DNA of 64,000 bases, taken from Pohlia nutans. Its lineage: Eukaryota > Streptophyta > Bryopsida > Bryales > Mniaceae. The position numbers and the translations under genes were made by a program. The stretch covers positions 14,655,501 through 14,719,500 of the forward strand of contig CM040094.1 in assembly GCA_022496805.1 (NCBI GenBank). Reading direction: 5' to 3'. Shown here piece by piece: positions 1 to 12,029 of this stretch; position 1 is the first letter of the stretch; the number at the start of each line of letters is the position of its first letter. The notes beneath the pieces were generated by a model. That model ran no database searches. It had not been told where the DNA came from and saw only the letters and a list, made by a program, of their open reading frames with translations.

Positions 1-1001
1 AGAGGTACCCCTTGTCTCAGATTCTTAGAATACACTCGCATGTACGGGGTCTAGATTGCTGTTAGGTATACTCCTCGTCTACTCAAGAAGCTAGCTAGAT
101 ACTGGGAATTTATACAATATGTCCGTCGTCACCTCACAAACATGCTCTTGAACATGATCTTTTGTATGCATTACACGTTGTTTAACAGGTCTAGATACAG
201 TGGTTTAGAAATTAGAATTCGGACTAATCTGAGAACGTAACTTGGCCGCGCTCAGGTGTACAAGCGATTCATCGAGTCGTGCGACATCGTGGAGGGGGAT
301 GGCGGATCACACTCATCATTTGCACGGTTAGAGGATGACCACGTCGAAATTTCATTCGGCCCAAAAATACAAGTCAATCGCTGATTTCGCCACTTGTAAC
401 TGGGACAACAGTTATCCACAAAAACTCAACGAAACACATGGGAAGAAAACACGGAATTTTACGTTTAATCTGCCACTAATTTCGCTTACGGGGTAATTCT
501 ACTTTCACCATACATGAAACTTCCTCGCAATTCACCGAAGTCTTTACCTATTCAGAATACGGAACTACAGTGAAGTAAATGTTGACATAGCAGGGTTCAT
601 CCACCGTGGCGAAGAAAATTGAGGACAGTGAATCCGATGTGTATCTATGTCCGATACGACAGACGTAATGACAAAATCTTGTCAACAAAGTGACCGAATT
701 AGGGTCTCGTAATTGACAAGCTAGTTGACATCGTTTTGTCAAAACTTAGTCAATTAAGACACCATGCTCCTTGTAGTGTATTACCAACCCGACAATTTGA
801 AACCATTTGGAATCTATTTGCTTACATTACTTTTCGTTTCTCTTCAAAATTAGAGGATGGGAGATCAAATCCAGTAGGAGTCATAGGGAGACTTTACAAA
901 TTTCTCTATTGTGTGTTTTATATAAAAAGTTAACTTTTTAACCAATTTTTAAAAACATAAAGCAATGATACAATATAAAATGAAGTAGATTTATGTACAT
1001 G
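1..1001. other. Gene-free flank, no recognised feature
   Basis: The first 700 bases are less AT-rich than what follows. I see no splice-supported coding exon or familiar protein motif on either strand. The short open frames near 548-933 have no recognisable composition and are probably chance. From about 930 the sequence turns strongly AT-rich and leads into the first TTAA-bounded repeat. Confidence 0.4.
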
Positions 1002-1777
1002 TTAACCCTTAAAAGGTCCTTGAGGTTCTTCTCTACAACCCCTATTTAGCCTTTTAATTGTTCAATTGTGGTTTAACACATGAATTGTGATATATTTTTA
1101 TAAATATGTTATCATGTTTATTAATTTTATTTTTATTGAAGTGAGTTTGGTGGTTATTATTCTGATCAAATATTATTGAATACATAATATACTATATGGT
1201 CGCAAAGGGCTTTTGGGTTGTTTAACCCCTAAAAGCCCGAGGGGTATTGGACGAAACATAGATGTGTTATAATATGTGCCTTCCATGTGTTTGATGAAGG
1301 TTGGTTCAATAGACAAAATGTAGAGTATCATCTTTACAAATTATCCGTACGGTCAAACTTCCTAAATAATCTTTAGATCATTTTTTAATGAATTTAAAAG
1401 CATTAACCTTTGAAAATTTGTATAAATTATAATTTTCAATTTTAGAGTTCAAAATTTAGTAAGATTGGTTAAAGTTGGGCTATCTATCGTAAACTTCAAA
1501 AAACCAAGAGAAACGATGGAGGAATCATCATTACTTTCCCCAAATAGCAAATTTTGTAACACTAAGACAATGTTGAGGTGATCTACTTTGAAAAATTCTC
1601 CCGGGTGGAGTTTAACTCGGATTGCTATAATTCAAATTGGGTTGGAAAATAGACTTGATGTAGTATTTTAAAATATTTTTTATTTTTTCAAAAAATTATT
1701 TTTTTGTTCCGGGCAGCCCGTTTTTCCGGGCAGCGACCAGAAAATGGTCGCTCGGGAGCTTAGGGGTTAAGGGTTAA
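1002..1777. mobile_element. Possible outer TTAA-type MITE enclosing another
   Basis: TTAACCCTTAAAAGG lies at 1002 and GGGTTAA at 1771-1777, the inverted match expected of the family described at 1222-1770. If both ends belong together, this is an older element into which the 1222-1770 copy inserted at TTAA. Only 7 bases of the right end match, so the pairing is tentative. Confidence 0.3.
1222..1770 (+). mobile_element. TTAA-flanked MITE, family 1 (piggyBac-like)
   Basis: The element starts TTAACCCCTAAAAGCCCGAG and ends with an inverted version, GGGAGCTTAGGGGTTAA. TTAA at both outer ends is the target duplication expected for piggyBac-type transposons, whose termini begin CCC. The body (C-poor, with a stretch around 1500-1640) recurs at 21499-22030, 47731-48409 (inverted), 52039-53102 (inverted), 58807-59183 and 62143-62640. 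No transposase is encoded, so it is non-autonomous. The piggyBac assignment rests on termini and target site only. Confidence 0.7.
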
Positions 1778-3386
1778 TAAAATTTTAGTTTATCAAAATG
1801 ATTTTATCTTGAACATTTTGAATATCAAAACTCCCATTCTAACAATTTGACTAATTATGATCAAAGTTTAAATGTAAATATAGTTCATGTTTAATTCTAT
1901 ATTTGAATTTTTTTATAAATAAGTCTATGTGCAAAATCTCGTTCTCAAGCACATTCAAAAAAATCATTAAATTTTTTAAATGAAGAAACAATTCAAATCT
2001 AGCAAAAATGTCTTTTTTCAAACATTGTGTCAAAATAATCCAAAGGATTGTTTTTAGAATGGAAGAATTTTAGATTATTCTACTTTATTACCATAGTGTT
2101 GCGTCACACTATTCCTTTGGTTATAGTACAATATCCTCTAATAAATATCCATTTCATTTCTAAAATGGTCTAGAAACTTGACGAAAAGGAGAATTTTGAA
2201 ATGCATTGTGAACTCAAAAATCCTTCAACTCAAGAATCACAAAGTGTTCCCATGGTGCCAACACGGCTTGGTTTAATAATAGCAACACAAAATTTCACGT
2301 CGATTGTTCTTCTCATATACATACAACCTTCCATTGAAGTTGCCACTTTTTATCTCGAAACCCCAATACTAGTAGTTCACAAAAAATTATTGTAGGATAT
2401 TGTACAGTACAATAGAGCACTCTTTGCACAAGTCAAATTAGGCATAATTTTCAATTTTTAAGAGTTTTAAATAGAAAATTATAGAGCAAGTTGTTTGAAT
2501 TCAATGAAAGTAATTTTTGCTAATTGAATTCAAAATTCAAACATTGAACTTTAGATTCTTATTTTTTAATACCACATCTTTAGTTTTGACCAATATTGGA
2601 AAAAATAGATTTAAATTAAAGACAGTGTTGTCATTATGACTATAGTGTTTTGTAATCATTTCCAGATGATAAATATTATTATAAATTGTCAAAACAATGA
2701 AATCATTCGCATCCTATGTTTTGTGCACGATATTTGGAATGCCATATTTTGAATGTTTTAAGTACCTACATAATGTATTTTAGAGGTCATTTGAAGATAT
2801 TAAACAAATATGCTCAAGATTCTAAAAAGATTTACTTCTTAGCAAAAATCATAAATTATACTTTTAGTCAAAATAATGTAAAGTGGTTAAAGTGCACGTA
2901 TATGAAATTGTGTAGAATGAATGGTGTAGTATCTTATTGTTTAGATCAATACAAATTCTCTAATAGAACATAACATTTTGTTACCCTATAGTAAGAACAA
3001 TCTTGTTTAATACCTAGTAGTTTCTTATTTTAAAAAATTATTCTACTAGAAAGGAATATCGAAGTTTAGAGATGAAAGAGACAAAAAAAGATTTAAAGAA
3101 ATTTCCAATAAATGATTCAAATAAAGAATCAAAATAGTTGGTGTAAAATTCTTTGTTTGTCTCGTATACAAAGATTTCTTTGCATTTCTCTCTAATAAAA
3201 TTACCACGTAAAATAAAATTGTGTACAAGGTGTAATAAACAATAAATTAAGATTGAATGCTTTAAAACCTTGGCTTTAAAACCACTAGCTTCCTAACTTT
3301 GTATGTAGATTTTTTTGGGAATCACTACTCAAAACCGCTCCAATTTCACTATTCAAACAAACCAATTGAATGGTATGCTAAACGTT
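1778..3386. other. AT-rich spacer without recognised genes
   Basis: About 1.6 kb of AT-rich DNA. Short open frames (for example 2201-2395, 2716-2973) have no recognisable protein features and the composition of background DNA. No RNA gene or transposon ends are evident. Confidence 0.4.
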
Positions 3387-3438
3387 TGCAAATAAATAGT
3401 TGGTGGTTTTGGGTATCATCACAAGTGAAAATTAGTAC
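3387..3438 (+). repeat. Dispersed repeat with GGTGGTTTTGGGTATCA core
   Basis: The stretch from TTGCAAATAAATAGTTGG through GAAAATTAGTAC recurs at 49960-50025 (+) and 53820-53900 (-). In those copies the sequence continues past AGTAC into CACATGGTGTGC. Here it is cut at AGTAC, where the 5S-like sequence begins. AGTAC is shared by the repeat and by 5S rRNA, so this looks like a microhomology junction at the 5' end of the LINE insertion. Confidence 0.6.
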
Positions 3439-3478
3439 GGGGATGGGTGACCTCCCGGGAAGTCCCGGTGCTGCATCC
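3433..3478 (+). ncRNA. 5S rRNA 3'-end fragment at LINE 5' end
   Basis: From TAGTAC through GGATGGGTGACCTCC, GGGAAGTCC and GTGCTGCATCC the sequence follows the last ~46 nt of plant 5S rRNA with about six substitutions from the Arabidopsis sequence as I remember it. This part of a 5S gene carries the intermediate element and C box of the internal Pol III promoter. The A box and the first ~70 nt are absent, so it is not a functional 5S gene. It sits at the boundary between host repeat and LINE, so it is probably part of the LINE 5' end. Confidence 0.75.
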
Positions 3479-5084
3479 ATTAAGAAACGAAATCTTGTAG
3501 GAGAATGAAGAAGGCGCAAACTTAGATCTGTTGCATGACGGTGGAGGCATGCTCTGAAGGCAGACGTTTGTGATGCAAGATTGACACATGCTGGGCTGTG
3601 ATTCATGTAAGGGGATAGACTGCTGGGCAAAGCCGTGGGTGTTGGCACAAGATCGAAGCTTATGCATCGGAGGGAGTTCGCGCAAGTTTGAATCAAGCGC
3701 TGCTGGACCTGCTCTTCGTTTGTGGGCAATACGCAGGCTGGACTGCAAGCTTAAGGTCAGATCTACTGCCATTGCAAGGTTGCTACTCAGATCTAGTTCT
3801 CGATGTGTGCTCGATAGACAGAGATTAGAGATCTGCCCTCGTTTGCAGGCTGGGCTGCAAAGTGCTAGTTGCAGCACTCGCACTTCTTCTCTTTCTTACC
3901 ACATCAGTGCTGCATTAGTTGGAATGCTTACTTGATCTAGTACCCTCCCTTGCTTTGTTGTAGTAGATCCCAGATCTATAAGCTTCAAAGGGAGTTGGCT
4001 CTTTGAACCCCTTGCACGCGTGTTGTTTCCAGTTTGTGGTGTTCTCTCTTCTGGTTGCATCAGATCTAGATCATGCTAGTCCAGCACACCCACAACCACC
4101 TGCCAGGCAGACACGACCGAAACCGTCACCAGCATCAGTCTATAATTGAAGAAACCCCGAGAGCAGATCCACACCTGCCGCGGACACCACCGCGACCATT
4201 ACAGCTAACTCTTCCTTACCATACTCCTGCATTTCTTGCTCTTTCCTTATTTCCCCACATTTTCGCCTCTCTCCTTACCAACATTGCATTTGCTCCATTG
4301 TTCATTTTAACATTCCTCTCCTAGCTTTTGTTAACCTATAGAGATCTATTTACACTACCATTAGTGTCACAGGTAAGCAGTTGGCTTACCATAACCTAGC
4401 AGATCGCCGCAAGCAACTCCGCAGCTGCCCTCCCCGCATCATTCAGAAGACCAGTACCGATACTTCAAGCAACCTGATGGAGACCACTGCTGAATCCTCG
4501 GCCCAAGCAGGCGATAGCAGTCCCTACATCAACCAAGCAGTTAAACTTCGCCATCAAAAGCCGCACAGAAAGAGAGTACCACCGGAGCCAACACAACGCG
4601 TGCCCATTTCGACAGGAAATGCACACCACCAGAGCCAACACAACGCATGCCAAGACAAGTCGAAACAAGACAGTCTCAACACCGCAAAGAGCAAGATCCG
4701 TGCAACCCTTACCAACATTGACATCAGCCAAACATCCCCAAACACCAACAGTAGCTGCAAATGCAGCAGTAACACCAGCAACAGCAACAACCACAATAGA
4801 GGCAGCCCGCAAGCTACTCCAAAACCTAGACGGCAATACGCACGCTACTCCAAAATCCAGACAGCAGTGCACACCGCCAACATCGTCAAAAAGGTAAGCA
4901 CTCTACTCACTGTCCTTGCAATTACAGTACCAATTGCCCTCCGTTTAAAAATTCTGTTAGGCATCAAAATACGTGCTTTGCGAAGAAAATTTGGTGGGCT
5001 TTTAGTGTGGTGGATACAGACACCAAAAGGCCAAACATGGACAACAGACTATCAAGCTGGACCAGGTAAACAGAGCCGCAACCC
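3479..5084 (+). other. LINE leader / 5' untranslated region
   Basis: About 1.6 kb of higher-GC sequence between the 5S fragment and the first plausible ORF1 codon. It contains open frames rich in Pro, Gln, Asn, Thr and Ser (for example 4381-5094), with low-complexity composition and no recognisable domain. The open frames on the opposite strand here are compositional shadows. I treat it as LINE leader because base composition is continuous with ORF1. Confidence 0.4.
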
Positions 5085-7010
5085 ATGGACGTAGAGACTC
5101 CCATAGCTAGCCTCAAAAGAATATTGGGGGAGAAAGCAATCAGGGAAGCTAGCAACAAAGGTAAAAAAAACAAGAGCTCGGAGATTACCGACAGTACAAG
5201 CAGCGACGGCAGCGGAAGCACGGCAACGGACGAAAGTGAAGATAGGCGCAGTAGTAAATCACGTGAAGAAACCGCCCGAGACAACGACGACAGAAGCGGG
5301 CAACGAGAAAGCAGCAGCATGCAACGGGAGCGCAGCCGAAAGGAGGCAGCAGGCGGTACGAAAACAACCACCAACGTGGGCGGTAACGGGCAGAAGATCG
5401 AAAACGCAGAAGAGAGCCATCGCCGGAGCAAGCAGGGACATACCAACGCCGATACAGGACATAACGGCACCAACAAAGCACTAGGGGAAGTAACCACGAC
5501 ACGGGGCGAGAGAAACAGCAGTACCGGAAAGCGCAGCGGCGAAGGAGACAACGACAACAACAAAATCGAGAGCAGCACCCAAAGTAAAGCTACTGCAAGG
5601 TGGGTGAGAGCAGCTGAAAGGGGACAACAGCAAAAAACGACACCACAGCTGCAGTAGCGAGCGACACTACCAACGGTATGGACGACGGAGGGAGTGACAT
5701 CGACAAAAACATCGAAGAAGACGAGGGAGGGAGCGGCAGCGCTATGCAAGAGGACACAAAAGACGTTGGCTCTAACTCCAGAGCCCCCATAAAGGTAAAT
5801 CCCTCCAACTCACAGAACATAAACGTGGAGCTAGGGCCACGGAAGCCAAAATTTTGGCTTGGGTTTAGTCACATGGAAAGGCTAGGCAAGGAACACGAAC
5901 ACTACTAGAAAATGCAGTCCAAACCAACAAAAAACCAACACAATTCTGTTGGTTCCTGCACTGCATCGACCATTTCAACAGATTTATGATTTTTCTGTTG
6001 AGTTTGTTAAAACTACCCCCGCATTTCTGTTGATTTCTGTACTAGTAGAAATTCATGACCAAATCAACAAAAAATCAACTGATTTGTGTTGTTTAGGGCA
6101 CTGCAATGACCGATTTTACTAATTTTTAAACTTTTTGTAAAAATCAACAGTTTGCTACCTAATTCTTGTTGATTTAAATAGTGTGATGACCAAATCAACA
6201 AATTTTCAGCAGATATTGAAATTTTTTGGATTTTTTTTGGATTTTTTGGAATCTTTTTGGGATATTCTAGAATCTATTGGAATACTATGGAATCTATTGG
6301 AATATATGGAATCTTTTGCAATTTATGGACTCTACTTTTCAAAAGGTGATTTTTTATACTTTTGGGCAATTTTGGGCATCCATGACAAGTAGATCTAACT
6401 GGTTTTAAATTCTTTACAAAATCTCTAACAAGATTGTGAACATAACTACCAAAGTTGAAAGGCAGCAAAGCACACAATTATTACTTTCAACACATTTAAA
6501 ACATTTAAAACACCCTCATTTGGGCAACATTTAAACACCATGGTTAAAGTTCTATGTACTTTGAATTTTGAATTTTATTTTAATATTATTTTTGAATATG
6601 ACCTACATCTAATTGTGTAGACTACAAAATAATTTATTTTATTATTATAAAAATAAATTAATTGTGCAATGTAATGCTTGCAAATCCCAAAATTCGGAAG
6701 TTTTTCCTCATCTACGAATGGATCCAAAAAAATTAAATTTAAAAAAAAAAACTCTATAGGCATATAGAATTTGATTCTATTGAGGTGCATGATTTCTTAT
6801 TTTCCATTGTAGGGTCTTTTTACTTGATCAAAATGAACAAATTAGACAAATTTTGGAGGTTTTAAACAAAAATAACCTAATTAGTGTGTCCAAAAACTGA
6901 TACCCTTAGCTGACACTTGCCCCCTTACCCCCTCTGTCATTTAGGGGTTAACTTATTCATTCACAATTTTATTTTATTTTAAAAAAAAAGAAAAAAAAAA
7001 GAAAAAAAAA

Positions 7011-7365
7011 ACTCAGCAGACTTTGGCGGCCATTTCGTCATAGTAAAATAACTTTTTTCAAAAATCCTTAGACTAAAAAAAGTTGGGAAATCAAGTAAAG
7101 TTTCATCTCCAAAAACCCGTTTGTGATTTTGAGCCTCCATTCAAAAGTTATAGACAAAGTTCAAAGTGGGGTAGTAAGGAATATTTTCTTTGATATTTTC
7201 AAACACCCTCTCTGAATTTTGTCTATAACTTTTGAATGGAGGCTCAAAATCACAAACGGATTTTTGGAGATGAAACCTAACTTGATTACTCAGCTTTTAT
7301 TAGTCTAAAGATTATTGAAAAAAGTTATTTTACTATGTCAAAATGGCCGCCAAAGTCTGCTGAGT
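7011..7365. repeat. Long foldback (inverted repeat) element
   Basis: Left arm from ACTCAGCAGACTTTGGCGGCC (7011) to about 7170 is nearly the reverse complement of about 7206-7365, leaving a loop of roughly 35 bases. The arms show a small number of mismatches and short indels. Transcription through it would give a hairpin of about 160 bp. It lies inside the CACTA element and has no coding potential. No convincing target duplication was identified. Confidence 0.8.
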
Positions 7366-7429
7366 TCGAAAACATTGTATTCTAAGTGTATATGTAAGAA
7401 GCAAATTCTATCTTGTTCATCAAATTCAA

Positions 7430-7580
7430 AGGTAGGTGAGTTGGTAAGAGTGCTAAGGTATAACTAGGAGGTTGGGAGTTTGAATCCAGGTGGGCAACGG
7501 TTAGTGTGAGGCTTGGCTGCCCAAGGAGCCTGGGCAACCGAAAAAAGTTTTGCTGCCCGAAGAATCCGGGCAGGAAAAAA

Positions 7581-7622
<42 letters not shown>
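7430..7622 (+). mobile_element. tRNA-derived SINE candidate with poly(T) tail
   Basis: 7431-7492 resembles a tRNA: an A-box-like segment (GAGTTGGTAAGAGTGC) is followed about 35 bases later by a B-box-like segment (GAGTTTGAATCC). After a tRNA-unrelated part comes a pure T run of about 40 bases (7583-7622). The layout fits a SINE with a Pol III head and T-rich tail. A cloverleaf does not fold convincingly, so it is not a tRNA gene. Only one copy is visible in the window. Confidence 0.45.
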
Positions 7623-9274
7623 CCTGAATTTTAATTTTGACCGAATCAACAGAAAATATCAACAGATTTCTGTTGATCAATGTCCAAGTCAAGGCGACCT
7701 AATCAACAGAAAATATCAACGCTCCTCTGTTGATTTGGACGCTGAATTTTCTAGTAGTGGAAGAAGATGTTATCTTTATGGACGAGACCTTAGAAGACAT
7801 GGTAACTAGGGGCATGATTAGGGAAGAAGCCATAGAAGCTCGTGAGGCAATCGTGGCTTACCCACGCACCCCTCAAATCCTTTACCCTAAGGAAAGGGAT
7901 GATGGTATTGAGGGGCAACATTTTAACATCACCCAAATTCCTTTTAACGTACCGGTTAACCCCAATACCGGGCTAGCTCTTGACTTTCACATTGAAATTC
8001 ATTTTGAAATGAATTTAGAAATCCCTATCCTCCACGATGAAGCCAAAACCATGATTACTAATAGGCTTAATGACATGAACATTCCTCTTGGCCATGGGAT
8101 CATTGATCCCATGGCGGTGCTTTGTTATAGCATTAAGAGAGGGGGGCAAAGGGGGGTTTGGAGTGGAGTAGTCAAACTCCACCTCGAAAACCGTGAAATT
8201 GACGGTATTAAGATGCTTCAAAGGCTATGCCCTTTTGTCCTCTATTATAACATCATTGACGAAAACTCTAACCATCCTTGCACAAAAAAAAATTTGGGCA
8301 AGGTTTGTAAGAGTTTTCATAACATTGCTAGGAATGATAGTCTAACGGTTAAGATTAAGAGCAATAACCTCTTAGACACCACCGCTAGCTCCCTGTTCCA
8401 TGACATCTTGAGGAATAGCTTCCTCAAGAGAGACGATTTTGAAATCGTGGATGTCCAAAAGAAAACTCATAAATGTCATGCGTTCATTCTTGCACCCACA
8501 CCTAACCAAGCCGATAAGATTAAATTGCATCATGTGGCCGCTAATCACGAGGTGATTATGCCACAAAAGAGGTGTTTAACACACCACGTATCTCTCTCGA
8601 GGCCAACGCTAAGAAAGACGCTTTGTCCCTCACACTTTCTTACCTTCCCATTTTGATGTCGGTGGTTGACACCACCGAAGCGATCATCAAAACAATGGAG
8701 AGCAAGAATGTTCCCTTCGTGTGGTTTCATAGGGAAGCGGGTACTTTGCACAACGGTAGTGCAAATGTAGAATCCACGAACCCTATCGTTTATAGATCTT
8801 TTGTGAACAAAACATTTGTCATTGGTGGTCATTATGTTTTGTTTGCACTGCATCGTAGGAGTCTTGATGGCATTGAACCCCCTACTAGAGAGTATGTGGA
8901 GGAGTGGGGTTTCGATGACATTAATGCGGCATTGGTGAATACCGTTACCACTTTGGTAACGGCAACCCCTTCTATCACCAAAGAAGATGTGAAGAAAATT
9001 TTGAAAGAAAATTTTGAAAGAAGACATGGAAACAATTTTGGAAGATAACAACAAGACCATGAGGGAGGAGAACAAGAAGATGAGGATTGATTTTGAGGTG
9101 TCCATAGAAAAGAAGATGAATGAAGAAAGGATCATCAACAACGCCAAGCACGATGAGCTACAAGCAAAGATTGATGCCGTGCACATGAATATTATGCTAG
9201 CAATCAAAGGCCTTGGAGACATCAAGGGTAGTAGTTCCCGCCCTACCATAGAATATTCAATAAATGTAGATTGA

Positions 9275-9965
9275 AAAAAGTCCAAAGAGTAGAATACATA
9301 GTATTTTTTATACTTTATAGTATTAGAAACTTCCTACTCTATACTATACACTATTCAGTATTTATACAGTATTTATATGACATACTATCTAGTATTATAC
9401 AGTATAGAACTATCAAATACAAATACATACATTTTTGGTATACATATATTGTTATACTATACACCATAAATAAAAAGGTATATACTAATACCAAAAAATA
9501 CATATACATATATACAATACTTTTTTGTACTAATACCAATACCAATAATATACCAATACAAATACCAACACAAATACCAACACAAATACCCATACAAATA
9601 CCAATACAAATACCCATACAAATACCAACTCCAAAGTCAATATCAACAACAAAAACAAAACAAACAACAATGACAAAATAAATAAAAATAATCAACATAT
9701 AAAATACATAATACACAAAACAAAAAGAAGAAAAATAAAACCCAACAAAAATAAAAAAACCTACAAACAAAATAATTGGACTCGGCCTAACGGCCTCGTC
9801 CAAAATAAACACCATCAACAACAATGGACTCGGCCTACCGGCCTCGTCTAAAATAGACAAAGTAAAAAGTAAAAAGTAAAAATAGCCCAAAAATCTCCCC
9901 TAAAAAGGAATTTTTTACACCAATTATTAATATTATGCGGGGACATCGAATCCAACCCCAGGCCC
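9275..9965 (+). repeat. Low-complexity spacer between LINE ORFs
   Basis: 9290-9540 is rich in TATAC/ATACA motifs. 9540-9635 is a run of imperfect ACAAATACCA units. A GC-rich phrase GGACTCGGCCTA.CGGCCTCG occurs twice, at about 9778-9802 and 9825-9849. Open frames here have repetitive translations such as IPIQ repeats and are not taken as genes. Confidence 0.6.
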
Positions 9966-11541
9966 ATGCCCGACTTACTAAAAACACATCCATCTACACA
10001 TAAAAGAAGATCCAAAACATACTTTATACCAAACACGATTAAATTACAACCAGAGTACCAACATTTAGCAAAACAATTCGCACCTATCCTAAATATAATC
10101 CATCCAAATCATGCGGAAGCCAGAAACGACTATCCACACATATCAAATTATATTTACCAAAATCAACATCATCCATCACCAAGAATTCTATATGCACTCA
10201 TAGTTACAATAAGTCCATTAAAAGAAACATGTGATCAACTCTTAATACAAATCCCCAACCTTGATTGGACAACATTACTACTAGAAAAAACATCCTTACT
10301 CCAAAACCCACCAGAAAAGCACATATTAACTACACATCCATATACAGAATTTACAAACAATAATCAAAACATAATAAACCCACCAAATACAATTCATAAA
10401 GAAATATATGCTTTTATTCATCAACATAATGGTCCAATAACCCTTCAAACCATGATTGACGAATTCCCATTCCTCCCCATCAACTTGTTAGAAGAAACAT
10501 TAAAAACACACGAACCATTACAAAAATACACTCATCCCCCACCACTCCCAAACATACCTATAGTACAACGACAAGAAATACATACAACAAACCACAATAC
10601 AAAATTTATTACATGGAATGCCTCTTCACTAAATACGGCCCTTCCAAACCTACAGGAACTAATCAACACACCGGATGAACCCGCTATCATCACAATACAA
10701 GAAACTAAAATAACTGCTACAAAATCCACTAAATACATACAAAACCTATTTCCAAAATACAAATTGATTTTTAACAACACACACGCCCTAACAAGATGCA
10801 TGCAACAACGAATGCCATACGTACCCGCAAGAGGAGGTCTCCTCACACTAATACACCAAAAATACGCATACCCCGGCAACATCACTAAAATCCCAAATCC
10901 CAAGGAAATATCACCTTATTTACAAATAATAAAAATAGACAACAATCCACTACAAACTTGGCTAATTATTCACATGTATATGCCGTCACATGTAGAAGAC
11001 ACACAATATATACCAATAATCCAACAAAACATAACACAACAAATTAATGCACATCCAAATACCATACACATATTGTGTGGAGATTTAAATAGAGACATAG
11101 CACTTATTGGACGAAAAAAATAATACTGACACAACCCCACCACAAATGGGAGATATAGAATGGAGAACATTTACAAATAATCTCCAATTAGAATACATCC
11201 CAACAGACTGCCCATACTCCAGACAAGGAAGGCAAAACTATAGCGAAACCAGCCTAATAGATGGATACTATATTAAAACACCAGATAATACTTTATACAC
11301 ATCAACCACAGACAACGACCACAACCTTAACTCTGACCACTCACCAGTAACATTACACATACCACCAAACGCCTTATTAGCAAGACCCATTCCAATAACA
11401 AATAAAACAACGAGAATTCTAAACCCTGTACCACAAGAAAATATGGAAAAATTCAAAATAGAATATTTTGAACAAAATGCTCCACAAATAAATGAACTCA
11501 TCACAATATTATCAAACGATCAACTAACAGACGACCAATGA
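9966..11541 (+). pseudogene. LINE ORF2, APE-type endonuclease domain
   Basis: The region 10605-11370 has the ordered motifs of the exonuclease-endonuclease-phosphatase fold: TWNASSL (Asn), an IQETKI block (catalytic Glu), RGGLLTLI, an HMYMPS block, LCGDLNRD (GDxN), SLIDGYYI, and a terminal SDHSPV (catalytic Asp-His). This enzyme nicks target DNA to prime reverse transcription. A one-base expansion of an A-run near 11117-11123 breaks the frame, and a TGA at 11539-11541 probably replaces a Trp codon. The frame stays open beyond that stop to about 11930. Confidence 0.8.
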
Positions 11542-12029
11542 CAAATATCATGTTCAAAACTAGATCACTTCATACAAAAAATATTAGACAAAATTCAAGA
11601 AACCTGCAGTGCACCACCACTTCCAACATTAACAAACCGTACTTCTCAACAAGGAGGCTTCTTACCAAGAAAACTACAAAAATCGTGGAAAAAACACCTA
11701 TCCACCTACCATCTAATTAATAAAACAATTTACATAACAAAAAATACACAATACTGGCAAACACATCCAATAATTGAAGAATTAAAAACCCATACAAATG
11801 TAAACATCCCACCACTCCCAACCCAAGAAAATGATCAATCAGAATGGATCCAATCATTAGTAGAAATAGCCAAAACAACAAAAATACAAGCGCGTAAAAT
11901 CACCACAAAATACACCCAAGTTGTATAAAAAAGGCAATTCTAAAATACAGACAACTATACGACAAAAGCCCAAAGAAAATAAACAAAAAAGTCTTCAAAA
12001 ATCAAAAAACACCACCATTAGACTGCATT

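Larger units (their letters stand above)
5900..7759. mobile_element. Non-autonomous CACTA (EnSpm) element
   Basis: Starts CACTACTAGAAAATGCAGTCC-like and ends TGAATTTTCTAGTAGTG, an inverted terminal repeat of the CACTA class. GAA at 5897-5899 and 7760-7762 is the expected 3-bp target duplication. Subterminal regions carry repeated AATCAACAGAAA / CTGTTGATT motifs in both orientations, typical transposase-binding arrays. No transposase is encoded. Inside are a TTAA-MITE end (6948-6951), a long foldback (7011-7365) and a tRNA-like SINE head with poly(T) (7430-7622). Confidence 0.85.
5085..9274 (+). pseudogene. LINE ORF1 remnant (interrupted by CACTA)
   Basis: The N-terminal part (5085-5657) is an acidic/basic, Ser/Thr/Glu/Arg-rich low-complexity region. 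A frame change near 5600-5650 leads into a second frame ending at 5899, where the CACTA element inserted. Joining 5897-5899 (GAA) directly to 7763 keeps the frame, so the protein continues through 8570. It includes a segment (about 7950-8230) with the alternating hydrophobic pattern of an RNA-binding ORF1 fold. Further frame changes lie near 8570 and 9015. The end (9014-9274) is highly charged and likely coiled coil. Assignment to ORF1 rests on position upstream of ORF2; I do not recognise the family. Confidence 0.55.

Noticed and set aside
4465..5749. Long minus-strand open frames rich in Leu, Val, Ser and Cys
   Set aside because: They mirror the repetitive plus-strand composition of the LINE leader and ORF1; they overlap each other in several frames and show no domain.
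7431..7492. tRNA gene
   Set aside because: Acceptor and anticodon stems do not pair convincingly; only A- and B-box resemblance remains, so a SINE head is likelier.
7464..7809. Open frames with poly-Lys or poly-Phe runs
   Set aside because: They exist only because of the T tract at 7583-7622.
9271..9890. Repetitive frames (IPIQ repeats and its hydrophobic inverse)
   Set aside because: Translations of simple ATACAAATACC repeats; no coding signal.
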